DNA of 64,000 nt from Meconema thalassinum (GCA_946902985.2 OX336393.1:128182533-128246532); one strand, 5' to 3'. Shown: positions 23,111-33,875, numbered from the stretch's first letter. The notes: a model not told the origin generated them from the sequence alone. Made by a program: numbers and translations.

Positions 23111-24235
23111 ATGGAGAAAATGTCAAAGAATAATGAGCCTCGGAAAAGGACGCTACCCGAGGTGCGTCGGGGCACGTTTGGAGCTGGTGCTGAATGTGAC
23201 AGCAGGCGAACCACCAGTGACATGATGCTGAACAGGCGGGCACATGTCGGGTCAGCCGAAAATTCTACAGCCGACAACGCAGATAGGAGAACCCAACAGC
23301 CGTCATCTCCCCCTGTCGAAAGTGTTTCAAACATTCAACTGACCACTAAGGCAGGCAAACTGAGGCAGCGCTTAAAATGGACTGATGAGATGAACAAATT
23401 CATAATGCGCTCCTACTTTATTGTTACAAACTTAGAGAGAGACCTCACAACATATAGGAAAGATTTGCACAAGTTGTTTGTGGAGAATTTTCCTGACTAC
23501 TCTTTCGTTACAGAACAAAGAATTGCAGACCAAAGACGTGTAATAGTGAGGAACAATAGACTTCCTGCAATAATGATTCAAAGTCTTAAAGAGGAAGCAG
23601 CAAAAATTCTAGCTTCAGAATCCAACAATGAAAGCAGATCCACATTATTGATTCAAGCTGTTCAGGAAGTAACCTGCAGAAATGACACAGGGGAAGAGGG
23701 AATTATTGAACCAACTATCCCTACTAATATCTCGAGTTCTGATGAAACAAGTTCTATTGAACATGTGTTTAAAGAGGCAATGACAGAATTTATGGGCCTT
23801 AAAGTAGACTATCGACCAAAGCTGCCAAAACTCCTAGAAACAGCAAAGAGTAAATCTCTTGTCAGTATGACAAATAACATCCTAAAACAGTATGTGGAAA
23901 CATCCGATAATCTAGAAGAAACAAACTCTCTTGTATATTGCGCAGCAGTAACTGTGATAAGGCTGAACAACCAGAAACTAATACCTTTGTCTGGAAGCTC
24001 TCGTGGAAAAGGTGCAGATGCAGAATACATTCCACCCTGGCAGCGTCGATTAGAAAATGACATCAAGGAACTGAGGAAAACCATAGGCCAACTAACAGCA
24101 TATTTAAACTATAAAACTAAACCCAAAACCAATCGAAAGCTGAGAAATATATTCAGAAAAATCAACAGCCATATAAAGGAATATGATCACACAGAAAAAA
24201 TCAAGGAATACATTGACAACCAAAAGCTAAAATGA
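23111..24235 (+). CDS. RLE-LINE ORF, N-terminal part up to in-frame TGA
   Basis: I start at the ATG at 23111, because the frame upstream has only a non-ATG codon and then a stop at 23072. The first ~85 residues are low-complexity and rich in Arg, Ser and Pro. A Myb-like segment follows (LKWTDEMNKFIMRSYFIVTN, residues ~87-107), continuing into a helical region with QRIADQRRVIVRNNRLP. In related LINEs this part binds target DNA. A basic helical stretch ends the frame. The stop at 24233-24235 is in the same frame as the RT frame that begins at 24332, and the codons between (AARLRRYKESRARKTQNKLF) are typical of the polyprotein linker. The two frames were therefore probably one. Confidence 0.7.
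   Translation: MEKMSKNNEPRKRTLPEVRRGTFGAGAECDSRRTTSDMMLNRRAHVGSAENSTADNADRRTQQPSSPPVESVSNIQLTTKAGKLRQRLKWTDEMNKFIMRSYFIVTNLERDLTTYRKDLHKLFVENFPDYSFVTEQRIADQRRVIVRNNRLPAIMIQSLKEEAAKILASESNNESRSTLLIQAVQEVTCRNDTGEEGIIEPTIPTNISSSDETSSIEHVFKEAMTEFMGLKVDYRPKLPKLLETAKSKSLVSMTNNILKQYVETSDNLEETNSLVYCAAVTVIRLNNQKLIPLSGSSRGKGADAEYIPPWQRRLENDIKELRKTIGQLTAYLNYKTKPKTNRKLRNIFRKINSHIKEYDHTEKIKEYIDNQKLK
24233..24235 (+). other. single in-frame TGA splitting the LINE ORF
   Basis: The codon interrupts an otherwise open frame from 23111 to 26764. Both sides match one polyprotein. It could be a point mutation in this copy or, less likely, a recoded stop. Confidence 0.8.
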
Positions 24236-24331
24236 TGCGCAAAAGCAGCGAGACTCAGGAGGTACAAGGAATCACGAGCGAGGAAAACACAAAACAAACT
24301 TTTCTCCAACAATGAAGGTCAGTTCTACAGA

Positions 24332-26764
24332 ATGATCAAACGAAACAAACAATCCATGACAAAAGCAGAACCTCCTAGCACGCAAGAAACGGAAGATTTT
24401 TGGAGAAGTGTATGGACTGCGAAGTCACCGCACAATGAAAATGCAAATTGGATCAACGAAGAACGAAATAGCAATAATGTATATGAAGAAATGGATTTTG
24501 ATACCATTGAAGAACGGCATGTGTATGATGCTATAAGGAGAACTCAGAATTGGAAAGCGCCGGGCACAGATAAAATTCACAATTTTTGGTACAAACATTT
24601 CACGTGCGTGCACCGGAAGATAGCCCAGCAATTTACTTACCTCATCCATCATCCTGAGGAATGTCCTGATTTCCTTATTGCTGGAATTACATATCTAATC
24701 TCAAAAGAATGTGGAAATACTAAAGACCCATCAAACTACAGACCTATCACCTGTCTCCAAACACTTTACAAACTATTTACGTCCATAATTGCGGACGAAA
24801 TATACAAGTTTCTCGACAAACATAACATTTTGGCTGAGGAACAGAAAGGATGCAAGAAGCTGTCCCAAGGATGCAAAGAACAGATAGTTATTGATTCTGT
24901 GATAACACAACAGGCGATACGTAATCAAAGGAATCTATATACGGCATACATAGATTACCAGAAAGCATTTGATTCAGTCCCGCATTCATGGCTGAAAGAA
25001 ATCCTCCATATGTATAAGATTAACCCTGCTGTAATTCACTTCCTGGAGGTCACGATGGATAATTGGAAAACAGTACTGTATACTAAGACAGACAATGAAT
25101 GTGTCACATCTGACACACAAAAAATTGAGCGTGGTATCTATCAAGGAGACTCGCTAAGCCCATTATGGTTTTGCTTAGCCATCAATCCTCTCTCTAAAAT
25201 TCCAAAATCCACCGGTTTCGGATTTGACATCAAATACTACAATAGGAAATACAGAATATCCCATCTCCTTTATATGGATGACCTCAAAGTATATGCACAC
25301 CGTGAGACTCAAATGAATGCCATGCTAAATATAATAGATTCATATTCATCCGATGTCCGAATGACGCTGGGAGTGAAGAAATGCAAGCGTCTGACAATTG
25401 AAAGAGGTAAATATGCAACTTCTGAACCACATGAGCTACGCAAAGGATCTCTAATTGAAGGAATGACTGATATAGAAACCTACAAATATCTGGGATTTGC
25501 TCAAAATACAACTTTGGATCATAAAAGTATCAAAGATGAACTCATTGGAAAATATACCACAGGACTACATCAAGTGCTGCGAACCAATCTATGTGCAAAG
25601 AACAAAATTAAAGCTATCAACACATACGCTATACCAACCCTAGTATATTCATTTGGGATTCTGAAATGGTCAGCAACAGAAATGGAAAGCCTGCAGAGAA
25701 AAACAAGGACCCTTCTCACTACTTACCGTTTACATCATCCAAACGCCTGTAAAGAAAGGGTCACTCTTCCACGAAAGATGGGAGGTCGAGGAGTACTGGA
25801 TTTACAAATTTTGCTCCAGAACCAAATTAAAACCCTTAGAAGATATTTCTATCAAAGAAAGGAAAACAGCATTTTCCATAAAGCCATTGTACTTGCTGAT
25901 AAACACACTGTATTGAACCTTCGTACATCCTCTGATGATCATATCAGCCAGCCACTACACTTACATGAAAAAGAAAAGGCATGGGGAGAAAAGACCCTCC
26001 ATGGAAAATACTACAGCAACCTAACCCAACAGAGTATTGATAAAAACGCATCGTGTATGTGGTTACAAAGTGGTCGACTGTTTGGAGAAACAGAGGGATT
26101 TGCAATTGCCATCCAAGATCAAGTCATTGCTACAAAAAAATACAATAAATACATCATCAAAGATACCAGTGTAATTTCAGACAAATGCAGGCGATGCGCC
26201 ATTCATCTCGAGACCATTGACCATGTCACTGCAGGTTGCCCAATACTAGCATCAGTTGAATATACAAAGCGGCACAATCAGGTTGCAGGCATCATTCATC
26301 AAGCACTCGCACAGAAATATAAATTAACTGAGGAGTATATCCCTTACTACAAGTATCATCCACCATCCCTCCTCGAAAATGAACTGTGTAAAATATACTG
26401 GGACACTGATATTGTGACAGATAAAACAATAGATCACAATCGACCAGACATCATAGTATTAAATAAGGTTGATGGCACTACATTTATAATAGACATAGCA
26501 GTCCCCAACGACACCAACATCGAACGTAAACACAATGAAAAAATCTCCAAGTATAGACAGCTTGCAGAGGAAATCAAGAGGATATGGAAGATGAACTGCG
26601 TCCGGATAGTGCCTGTAATCTTGTCAGTCAACGGCCTCATACCTCACACACTCCACAAGAGTCTGAAAGAATTGGATCTTCCGCCGACCATCTACAACAG
26701 TATGCAGCATTCGGTCCTATTGTCCACATGCAATGTTGTGCGATCCTTCCTTGCTAGTGAATGA
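24332..26764 (+). CDS. RLE-LINE ORF, reverse transcriptase and C-terminal endonuclease
   Basis: This 810-residue frame begins in the RT linker. RT motifs in order are WKAPGTDKIHNFWYKHF (~71), NYRPITCLQTLYKLF (~133), AYIDYQKAFDSVPHSWL (~205, catalytic Asp), GIYQGDSLSPLWF (~270), the catalytic YMDD (~314) and YKYLGF (~384). A CCHC knuckle (CRRCAIHLETIDHVTAGC) lies at ~616-633. A PD-(D/E)xK-type endonuclease follows: RPDIIVL at ~703, FIIDIAVPNDTNIERK at ~717 and SKYRQLAEEI. In the R2 group this nuclease cleaves the target and primes reverse transcription. All listed catalytic positions are present, so apart from the upstream TGA this copy looks recent. Confidence 0.9.
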   Translation: MIKRNKQSMTKAEPPSTQETEDFWRSVWTAKSPHNENANWINEERNSNNVYEEMDFDTIEERHVYDAIRRTQNWKAPGTDKIHNFWYKHFTCVHRKIAQQFTYLIHHPEECPDFLIAGITYLISKECGNTKDPSNYRPITCLQTLYKLFTSIIADEIYKFLDKHNILAEEQKGCKKLSQGCKEQIVIDSVITQQAIRNQRNLYTAYIDYQKAFDSVPHSWLKEILHMYKINPAVIHFLEVTMDNWKTVLYTKTDNECVTSDTQKIERGIYQGDSLSPLWFCLAINPLSKIPKSTGFGFDIKYYNRKYRISHLLYMDDLKVYAHRETQMNAMLNIIDSYSSDVRMTLGVKKCKRLTIERGKYATSEPHELRKGSLIEGMTDIETYKYLGFAQNTTLDHKSIKDELIGKYTTGLHQVLRTNLCAKNKIKAINTYAIPTLVYSFGILKWSATEMESLQRKTRTLLTTYRLHHPNACKERVTLPRKMGGRGVLDLQILLQNQIKTLRRYFYQRKENSIFHKAIVLADKHTVLNLRTSSDDHISQPLHLHEKEKAWGEKTLHGKYYSNLTQQSIDKNASCMWLQSGRLFGETEGFAIAIQDQVIATKKYNKYIIKDTSVISDKCRRCAIHLETIDHVTAGCPILASVEYTKRHNQVAGIIHQALAQKYKLTEEYIPYYKYHPPSLLENELCKIYWDTDIVTDKTIDHNRPDIIVLNKVDGTTFIIDIAVPNDTNIERKHNEKISKYRQLAEEIKRIWKMNCVRIVPVILSVNGLIPHTLHKSLKELDLPPTIYNSMQHSVLLSTCNVVRSFLASE

Positions 26765-26907
26765 GTGATAATGAACTCTTATATTTTGTATATACATGAT
26801 ATGTATTATAGTTTTTATGTATTGTTGTAAAGCACTTGGTTTAACCCGTGCTTTAGAGTAACCCATGTTTGTAATCGTGAATTGAATAAATAATCATAAT
26901 AATATCG

Positions 26908-27277
26908 CATGGACTCGGGTGCCGGGTGCAAGCTTTGTGATTTCACACCTAAAGGGTAGTTTGCATGTCGAATTTCGTCGTTACTTGAAGCACTATGAAA
27001 GTCAAGGAGGTTAGATATCTAAGCTCCTTGAACCCTATAGCGCTTTCTAGTAGAGAAATGAGGAACTTCGTGTTGGCGGAAACTCCCGAGATTAAGTTTG
27101 CCATTATGAACACGGCCTACTGAGTTCAAATGGGTTCTTTGACATGCCAACATCGTATGACATGGTGCCGTAATTTTTGCCGCCTTTCAAAAATCACTTA
27201 CCACGGCCAGGAGCGAACCTGCAAGCTTGGGGTTAGTAGACCGACACGTTACCACTCACCCACCGTGGCAAGCTTCT
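26908..27277 (-). mobile_element. tRNA-derived SINE (family H)
   Basis: The minus-strand head near 27200-27275 has an A-box-like tgggtgagtggtaa and a B box (ggttcgctcc). A ~290-bp body runs towards 26908. I see only this one copy in the window. It directly abuts the RLE LINE's 3' end. Confidence 0.6.
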
Positions 27278-28405
27278 TTAATAAAATTAGGCAACACTGA
27301 AAAATGGCTTCTATAACTTCAATTTTCCCTTCCAACGTGAATTCACGCGTAAGTGTGATCATGCCGCGATAAACTTACCTTCGCTTATTAATCACGAACC
27401 AGTGAACAAAAGTTTCGAAATAATGCCATCCGTCTTAGTGTCTTACATTTTGTGCAACCCTGGTGGCCGACACCGCGAGTGATTCTGCTGGTAAATCTTG
27501 GCTCATCCCCGCACGATCGGGGGCAACTGGGGGGTGTGGGCAGAAATTGGATTCTGATTGCCGCCTCGAGGGAGGCAAGGCGGGTGGGGGAGACAACAGA
27601 GGCGTGCGTCGACACTGAACATTAGCTGTCTTCCTCCCATAAGCTACTGGTCCAGAACATAACAAAGACTTATCCGGAACACCATTAGTTGTCTAACTCC
27701 CATAAGCAATTCAAACAGAACCTAAAGAATCTTCCGGAACACGCGATGTATGCCTCCCTTAAGTTTTTTAAAATGTGTAACATCTTTCCGCTCGGTTGCT
27801 GGATAGTTTTGTGGGAGTGATTTTGAAAATTGGTGACGGAAGTGAATCGGGCGGAAGTGGATCAAACGGAAGTGGATCGGACGGAAGTGAAGACGCACTG
27901 CCAGCTGGATGTACAATTGAAAATATGTGTATTGGAAACAAGGCAGTGTGTGCTCTGTAGCGCGAGAATGTTATGGCAATACAGTAGGCAGTGTATTTAG
28001 CAGGCACTGGTTTGACGAGCACAGTGGCAAATGTTTCACCGAATTTCATTTGTCATTAAGCAGTTTATGAAGCTTCACGTTCAAGGTTGAATATGACATG
28101 GGGTAGGACAAAGACGACAAATGACATTTAAGTAAGCGGCATTATTGTCAAGCTGTGGGTGAGCAGTGATATATTAAATGCGTAACAGAATGTTGTTATA
28201 TGAGTGGAATAAAAGCTGTATTTTCATCATATGTGAGACTAGGTCATTTCATGATTGTAGGAAGCCATGTTTTGATTGTTTACGACGAACTGTATGAGAG
28301 CCTTGAGAATAATGAATGTTATAGTTACTGAGGAATGTGCTCACAGTATTTGAGAGTACTGTCGACGTTGTGTGTCACTTTGTTATTATGAATTATTAAT
28401 GTAAA
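27278..28405. other. unassigned DNA with a 15-bp minisatellite
   Basis: At about 27838-27894 there are four copies of ggaagtgratcrrrc with a 15-bp period. A plus-strand frame through it reads as a Gly-Ser-rich peptide (DGSESGGSGSNGSGSDGSE) but has no recognisable gene around it. The rest shows nothing I can assign. Confidence 0.4.
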
Positions 28406-28595
28406 AGGAAGGAAGGAAGCTTGTAGTTTTGCGTGTCCGTTAATCTCACGATCATGATCCACGGCACCTGCCTTTTACGTGGAATGCGAAACACAGGACA
28501 TGGCATTTCAATTCGAAAATCTCACATGTATTGACCGGGAATCAAACCCGGTCTACCTTGGTGAGAGACTAATAGCTTGACCGCTGTGCCACAAA
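28406..28595 (-). mobile_element. tRNA-derived SINE (family A), diverged copy
   Basis: On the minus strand it has a B-box-like gggtttgattcccgg and the family body (cttttacgtggaat, acaggacatgg) with a ggaaggaagg tail at 28407-28417. It matches the copies at 37160 and 62019. I see no clear target duplication. Confidence 0.7.
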
Positions 28596-28762
28596 TGTGA
28601 CAGTAGCATATCCCCAATTCAATCTAGACATTCATCATAGTACCAGTATGAAAATGGAGTGTAAATTAACATTTTAAGAATGTCCAAGCTGTGTAGTATA
28701 CGAGTAGGATAACATGTCAGATGTTACACATCATATGCGACTACTGTAAGGCTCGTATCTTT

Positions 28763-30296
28763 TTAGCCTATTTTCAATTTAAAAAAAATAGGCTCATCAG
28801 ATCACCTTTTGTCCGTGTGTGTGTGCGTGTGTGTGTGTGTGTGTGAGGTGTGTGTGTGCCCCCCCTAATAAATTCTAAACGGCTGGAGCGATTTCAATGA
28901 AACTCAGTAAGTTCATAGCACTATTCCGGGCAACCCCGACCGTGGCCTTCAAATTTTGTTACGTCTCACCAATCCAATATGGCGGCTGTGCGAAATATTT
29001 CACCAGGATTCAATATCTCCGAAACTATTACTGATATCAACCTGGATTTTTTACGGTGATAAAAAGAACTACTAAAAGTTCACCTATGTGACTCTTGAAA
29101 AACTGGTAACTACAAAACCAACATGGCGGCCAAGTGAAGTTGCGACTTTTAAATAGACGTTTCTCGCGATTTAACCAACCAAATGCAATACAATTTGGTA
29201 CAGTACATGTTTATACACTTTGTAATAAACCGACATCTAACTTCGTTCAATTGTTTATATAGCCACAAGATGGCGGCTGTGCGAAATATTTCACCGGCAT
29301 TCTATATCTCTGATACTATTAGCGGTATCACCCTGAAATTTTGTACGGAGATAAAGGGTACTGCTGGAAGTTCACCTATAAGATTTTCAAAAACCGGTTA
29401 ACTACAAAACGAACATGGCAGCCAAGCGAATTTGAAAATTTAAATAGACCTTTCTCGCTATGCAATGTTCCGAACGCATTGAAACTTGGTAGAGGAAATG
29501 TTTATACACATTGTAATGCACTGGTATCTAATTTATTTCAATTGTTTACATAACCTCAAGATGGCGGCTGTGCGAATTTTAAAATTAAGTTTTTATTTCT
29601 TGTGTCGTAATTATGCGATCGAAGTGGAAGTTTGAATAATGAACCTACGCAATAATTTTCCTTTAATGGTAAATGACTCTGTGGCCTATACATTTAACAA
29701 TCCAACATGGCGACCATCCGAAATATTTAGCCTAGACGGCTATGAATATCTACGAATCTATTACAGCAATCAAACTGAATATTTTTATGTTCATAGGGGC
29801 TATGAACATAAGTTTACCTATAGGACTTTCAATAACCTGGTGATCACAAATCCAATATGGTGGTGACGCGAAATATAAATATTCACATGGACGTTTCTCG
29901 CAATTTAACCATCCGAGTGCAGTGAAACTTGGTACAGTAAATCCTTATACGAATGTTAATCCACTGGCATCTAATTTATTTCAATTGTTTCCATAACCAC
30001 AAGATGACAGCTGTTTGAAATTTTAAAATCTCATTGTTACTTCTTGTGTCCTAATCATGCGATTGAAGTTCGAATGCTACACGTACCCTACACAATAATC
30101 TTCAAGTAACAGTACATACATCTAGGACCTACATAAATTAAGTCCAACATGGCGACCATCCGAAATATTTAGTCAGTTCTCAATATCTACGAATCTATTA
30201 CAGCAATCAAACTGAAATTTTGTATGTTGATAGTGGCAATTAACATAAGTAGGATGTATGAAAATAGGCTGTATAGTTCTTCACGGAACTACTTGT
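28763..30296 (-). mobile_element. family X element, copy (iii)
   Basis: The low-coordinate end carries a terminal hairpin (28765-28794), atcaccttttgtcc, a gt microsatellite and ctggagcgatttcaatgaaa. Internal monomers are marked by gatggcggctgtgcg-like sites at about 28977, 29269 and 29560, spaced 291-292 bp, then a variant unit to 30004. The high-coordinate end is gttcttcacggaactacttgt. Short open frames inside are incidental. The gt-side end looks like a LINE-type 3' terminus on the minus strand. Confidence 0.8.
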
Positions 30297-30300
30297 TTTT

Positions 30301-30628
30301 TAGCGTACCGTATGGCTTTTAGTGCCGGGAGTGTCCGAGGACAAGTTCGGCTCGCCAGTTTTGTAGCTGCTTCGAGGTGGACACTCAATGGGTGAGCTAC
30401 AAGTACCGTTGGGGAGGGACGTTGGAAAGTAAGGGTGAGGAGTTGGAAGGTAGCGGGGCTGTGGCCTATAGTTAGAGACCAACCCCGGCATTTGCCTGGA
30501 AGGAAGATGGGAAACTACAGAAGACCATCTTCCAGGTTGCCGGCGGGGGGATTCGAACCTCCTCGCCTCCCGGATGTGAGCGACTGCCAGCAGTCATGCA
30601 GTGACGACCACGGCTAACTCACCCGGTT
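30301..30628 (-). mobile_element. tRNA-derived SINE (family E)
   Basis: The minus-strand head has a ttagccgtggtcg-like A box region and a gaggttcgaatcc B box. The body includes gcatttgcctggaaggaag on the opposite strand, and the 3' end is taaaagccatacggtacgcta. It matches the copy at 40427-40745 in opposite orientation and lies directly against family X copy (iii). Confidence 0.8.
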
Positions 30629-31189
30629 CCCGTAAGTTACTAGTACATAATGTAAATATCCTCGAAATTGAATGTTTTTCAGTCAGTCAAAACGAATGCA
30701 CCCAATTGTAATAGGTGATCCCCTAATCCTGAAAACAAAATACCTCAGATTAATATATACACTTCGATGACCAGTTTCCATCGTCAGGCGATCTTCATCA
30801 GAAGAACATTTACACTTAAAGGCAGAAAGCGGTCTGGCGCGGCGGGAAGCGATATTTAACCGAGGTGGTTAGGCAGCCCAGGTTATTTCCCAAAGTTGCA
30901 TCAACCCTGGCACACAGAACGCGGTCTACCGTCACCCGCTAGTTTTTGTCGCGACGACGAGCGATCCGGCTGTACAAATTTACAGATTGCGGGCCTGACC
31001 GCCGTGCCGCCTTCGAATGGATCGCTCACACAAAGGTATCGCGTCCTACAGTATGTTACGTCCCCATATCGCAGACCACCGCGACGACCGCTGGATCGTT
31101 TCCCGCCGCGACAGACCGCTTTCTGTGTGGTCGAGCCTTAGGCTAGTACATCTACAGTGTGCGCACAAAGTCCATATACCCCTAGTCAT
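30629..31189. other. GC-richer stretch with a ribozyme-like motif
   Basis: Apart from the 33-nt motif listed separately, I recognise no gene. The overlapping frames near 30896-31235 have no domain. The phrase ccgcgacagaccgctttctg near 31108 is partly complementary to ccagaccgctttctgcc read on the minus strand near 30815-30835, which may mark an inverted or terminal repeat of one element. Confidence 0.3.
30769..30801 (-). ncRNA. hammerhead-like motif
   Basis: The minus strand reads CTGATGA, a 16-nt spacer able to form ATCG/CGAT, then GAAAC, TG, GTC. This is the order of the hammerhead core strands with a very short helix III, as reported for hammerheads in Penelope-like elements. I cannot show helix I pairing, so activity is unproven. 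Confidence 0.35.
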
Positions 31190-31645
31190 TCTTCTTCTTC
31201 TTCTTGACGTTTCGGACAGGTATGGACCACGTTAAATCAACTGCTCTCTTTCTAGAGCTTTAACATTCGCCCAGTGACGCCTCATGTGTGCTCGATGCTA
31301 CTGTTTCGTGGCTTCGGTCCACGTCTTGCTTCTTGTTAGATTAGGCTATTGCTGGAAACTCTGGTGTTCTTTTAGTTTCATCGTAAGAGGCGTCCGCATC
31401 TGAATATCGTTGTATGTAATTCCTACTTCTTTTAAATCCTATTTTACCTCTGTGAACCACGCTCCCTTGGTTTTCTTACCCAGAAAGTAAATAAAGATTT
31501 TGTTTGACAATCCCATTGGGCTCAGTCTTGTTAAATTACCATAGTACACAATCCTCCTATTTCTCATCACGTCAGTGATTTTGGTAACATATGTGTATAG
31601 TATAGAGTTCATGGTTGTGTCTCCGTCTGTAATCACCGTTTTCCT
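31190..31645 (-). pseudogene. LINE 3' fragment, minus strand
   Basis: The frame near 31636-31439 carries MRNRRIVYYGNLTRLSP, the same C-terminal RT-associated domain as 21640. Downstream the fragment ends with gatttaacgtggtcc near 31230 and a (GAA)n tail at 31193-31206. Stops and frameshifts are present throughout. Confidence 0.65.
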
Positions 31646-31739
31646 TGACTGGGTCCAAATGTTGAAAGTGATATACAGTAATTCCTATCAAAAGTGGCAT
31701 TTTCTAAGGATATTCGTTGAGCTCTTTATGGATTGTGTT

Positions 31740-32960
31740 ATCCATGAACCCACTGTCTATTCAACATGATTCTATTGGCTGTAGCTTCAGCATCAGAGTT
31801 AGAAATAAGGCTTTGTATAATCTCAAGTCATATTCTGTATATGGACGACATGAAGTTGTACGCCTCGACTCTAGTCCAACTAGAACAGCTTTTGAAAACA
31901 GCCGAGAGGTTCTCAGACGGCATACGAATATAATTTGGACTGGATAAGTGTTGAGCACTGAAGGTAGTCAGGGGTAAACTACAGGAAGGCTCGCATGAAC
32001 TGGAAAATGGAGATCAAGTCGAGGCGTTGCTAGCGGGAGAGATCTGCAAATACTTAGGTATTAAACAGGCGAGACGAATAGATTATGCGGCAATCAAATA
32101 TGAGTTGACATATAAATTTGTCACTAGACTTAGGCAGATTCTGAAAACTAGCCTTAAGAACAAAAATTTGGTCAAAGCTGTTAATGAGTTTGCAATTCCT
32201 GCGCTCTGCTGCTCATTTGGTATCATAAAGTGGAGCAAAACAGACACCGAGGGTCTTGCACGAAAACTGAGAACGCTAATGACGAAAGCGCTTAACCATC
32301 ACTCCAGGTCATTGGTAGAGAGGATGACTCTGCCAAGATATCTAGGCGGTCACGGATTCCTTGATATCGGGAATCTGTTGTCACGTCAGGTGAATAGTCT
32401 GAGGGAGTATTTTCGTCGAAGTAATCCTAACCCCCACACAGCCATCTGTGATGCTGTTGATTTCACGCCACTGGTCTTGATTGAACAACACATTGTTAAT
32501 CATATAACCAATGACATTCAGAAACAGAATGCGTGGATGACGAAACAGCTGAACGGAAAGCATCCGCACGAATTAGTCAAGTCCATATCGACATGGTTGC
32601 GTCGAACATTTTGCTGACTGCAGGGCAGAGTTTGTGGTAACAATACAATACCAGGTCATTCCAGCACGTAATTATTTGAAGTTTATTGTTTAAGATGGAA
32701 CTCTTCAAGATGATAGGTGTCACTACGGATGCCCTGTGTCGGAGACTATCCACCATATTACGCCTGGATGTACAATGCTATCGGATACAGAATACAGACG
32801 AAGGCATGACACTTTGCCTAAAATCTTGCACCAAGAACTGGCAGACGAATTTCAGCTTCTGGGATGTCGTACACTTCCATACTATCAGTACCTCGCAGGG
32901 TGCATCATGGAAAATGAAACCTGTCGCCTCTATTGTGATCGTACCAGATGATCGCCAATT
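31740..32960 (+). pseudogene. second RLE-type LINE, truncated and frameshifted
   Basis: The pieces line up with the RLE LINE at 24.3-26.8 kb: SHILYMDDMKLYAST near 31830 (catalytic YMDD), ICKYLGIKQARR near 32042, CSFGIIKWSKTD near 32210, LPRYLGGHGFLDI near 32330, then HHITPGC (knuckle remnant) near 32755 and LPYYQYLAGC near 32870. The longest frame is 32027-32617. Sequence identity to the other copy is clearly low, so this is a different, older lineage. The endonuclease end is missing. Confidence 0.8.
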
Positions 32961-32989
32961 GGGAAACTCTTCTGGGGTACAATAAGGTA

Positions 32990-33300
32990 CAATATATATA
33001 TATATAAAGTGAAAGTCTGTATGTATGTGGATTTGTTCCGTATACAAATCTACACCGTTCCACCAATCTCAACCAAATTTTGCATACACATAGTTTAGGA
33101 CCCAGAAGGAACGGCTGGCTACATGAATTTTCGATAGTCTTTCTCATTCTTCTGATTTGGGCCTTTTTGCACTCGAGCAAAGGATAATTAAGTCAGAAAA
33201 TAAACTGATAAAGTAATGGCAAGGCCGGCATCTCCATGGCAGCAATAGCTCAAGAAGGAGGCCACCATGTTTCTATCTATCTCGGTAAGAGGCCATGCTA
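32990..33300. repeat. TA microsatellite and dispersed repeat
   Basis: A short (TA)n tract lies at 32993-33005. The sequence near 33205-33260 resembles 11035-11090. No gene is seen. Confidence 0.4.
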
Positions 33301-33303
33301 CAC

Positions 33304-33505
33304 CCACTGCCAGTTAGATCGCAGCTCTCCAAGTTGCTTTAAACTGCCTGTCCATTTAACACAAGATAGGTTGCAGCACCAACTGTGATCGCCGCGGCTT
33401 TTACACTGCCAGCTGGATCGTATCCCTCCTGGCTGCTTTAAACTGCCTGCCCATTCAACAGTCAGACCATTAGGTTGCAGCGTCAACCCATCGCGGCTTT
33501 TTAAG
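33304..33505 (+). repeat. 100-bp tandem duplication
   Basis: The phrase cactgccagttagatcgca at 33304 recurs as cactgccagctggatcgta at 33404, and both units continue through tttaaactgcctg and ggttgcagc to gcggctttt. Two units, non-coding. Confidence 0.7.
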
Positions 33506-33540
33506 GGGACGACACCTGAAACTAAGGGTTTATAACTTTG

Positions 33541-33875
33541 GAGGCTTAATATCGAGATTGAAAAAAAAAAAACGCGAAAACATGGCACTAAGTTAGTTCT
33601 TTTGTTATTCAATCAGCATAAAGTATATAATATTAATTCAGACACATACAGTAGTTACGAGCATATTTTCAGTATCAAGGAAAGCGAAAAATACAAAACG
33701 AAGGGTTGTTAAGTATTGAGGCTTAATATCGAGATTGAAAAAACGTGAAAACATGGCACTAAGTTACTTCTTTTGTTATTCAATTAGCATAAAGAGTATG
33801 ATATTAATTCAGACACATACTTACGGGCAAATTTTCAATTTAAAGGAAAGCGAAACCTACATGGTGGTGGATTGT
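33541..33875 (+). repeat. 177-bp tandem duplication
   Basis: gaggcttaatatcgagattg occurs at 33541 and 33718. Both units continue through acatggcactaagttag/c, ttgttattcaat and aaggaaagcgaaa. Divergence is modest. Confidence 0.8.

Larger units (their letters stand above)
22743..26904 (+). mobile_element. RLE-type LINE, nearly full length
   Basis: The element has a 5' leader (22743-23110), one long frame broken by a single TGA, a 3' UTR (26765-26890) and a short ataat-type tail. The architecture is a DNA-binding N-terminus, a central RT, a CCHC knuckle and a C-terminal restriction-like endonuclease. That is the layout of the R2/NeSL/CRE-type LINEs, in contrast to the APE type at 16.7-20.1 kb. 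The leader contains a 35-bp tandem duplication (gtctgtac..ccatgttagg at ~23006 and ~23041). AAT tracts flank both ends, so any target duplication is hidden in the microsatellite. Confidence 0.85.

Noticed and set aside
27838..27894. Gly-Ser-rich coding minisatellite as a host gene
   Set aside because: Four 15-bp units give a short peptide only. There is no start context, domain or exon structure around it.
28763..30296. Family X as a Helitron
   Set aside because: The terminal hairpin and ctaa end hint at it. But the hairpin reaches the very end, a Z copy has an aata tail, and I could not show an A/T target or a conserved TC 5' end. Left open, not adopted.
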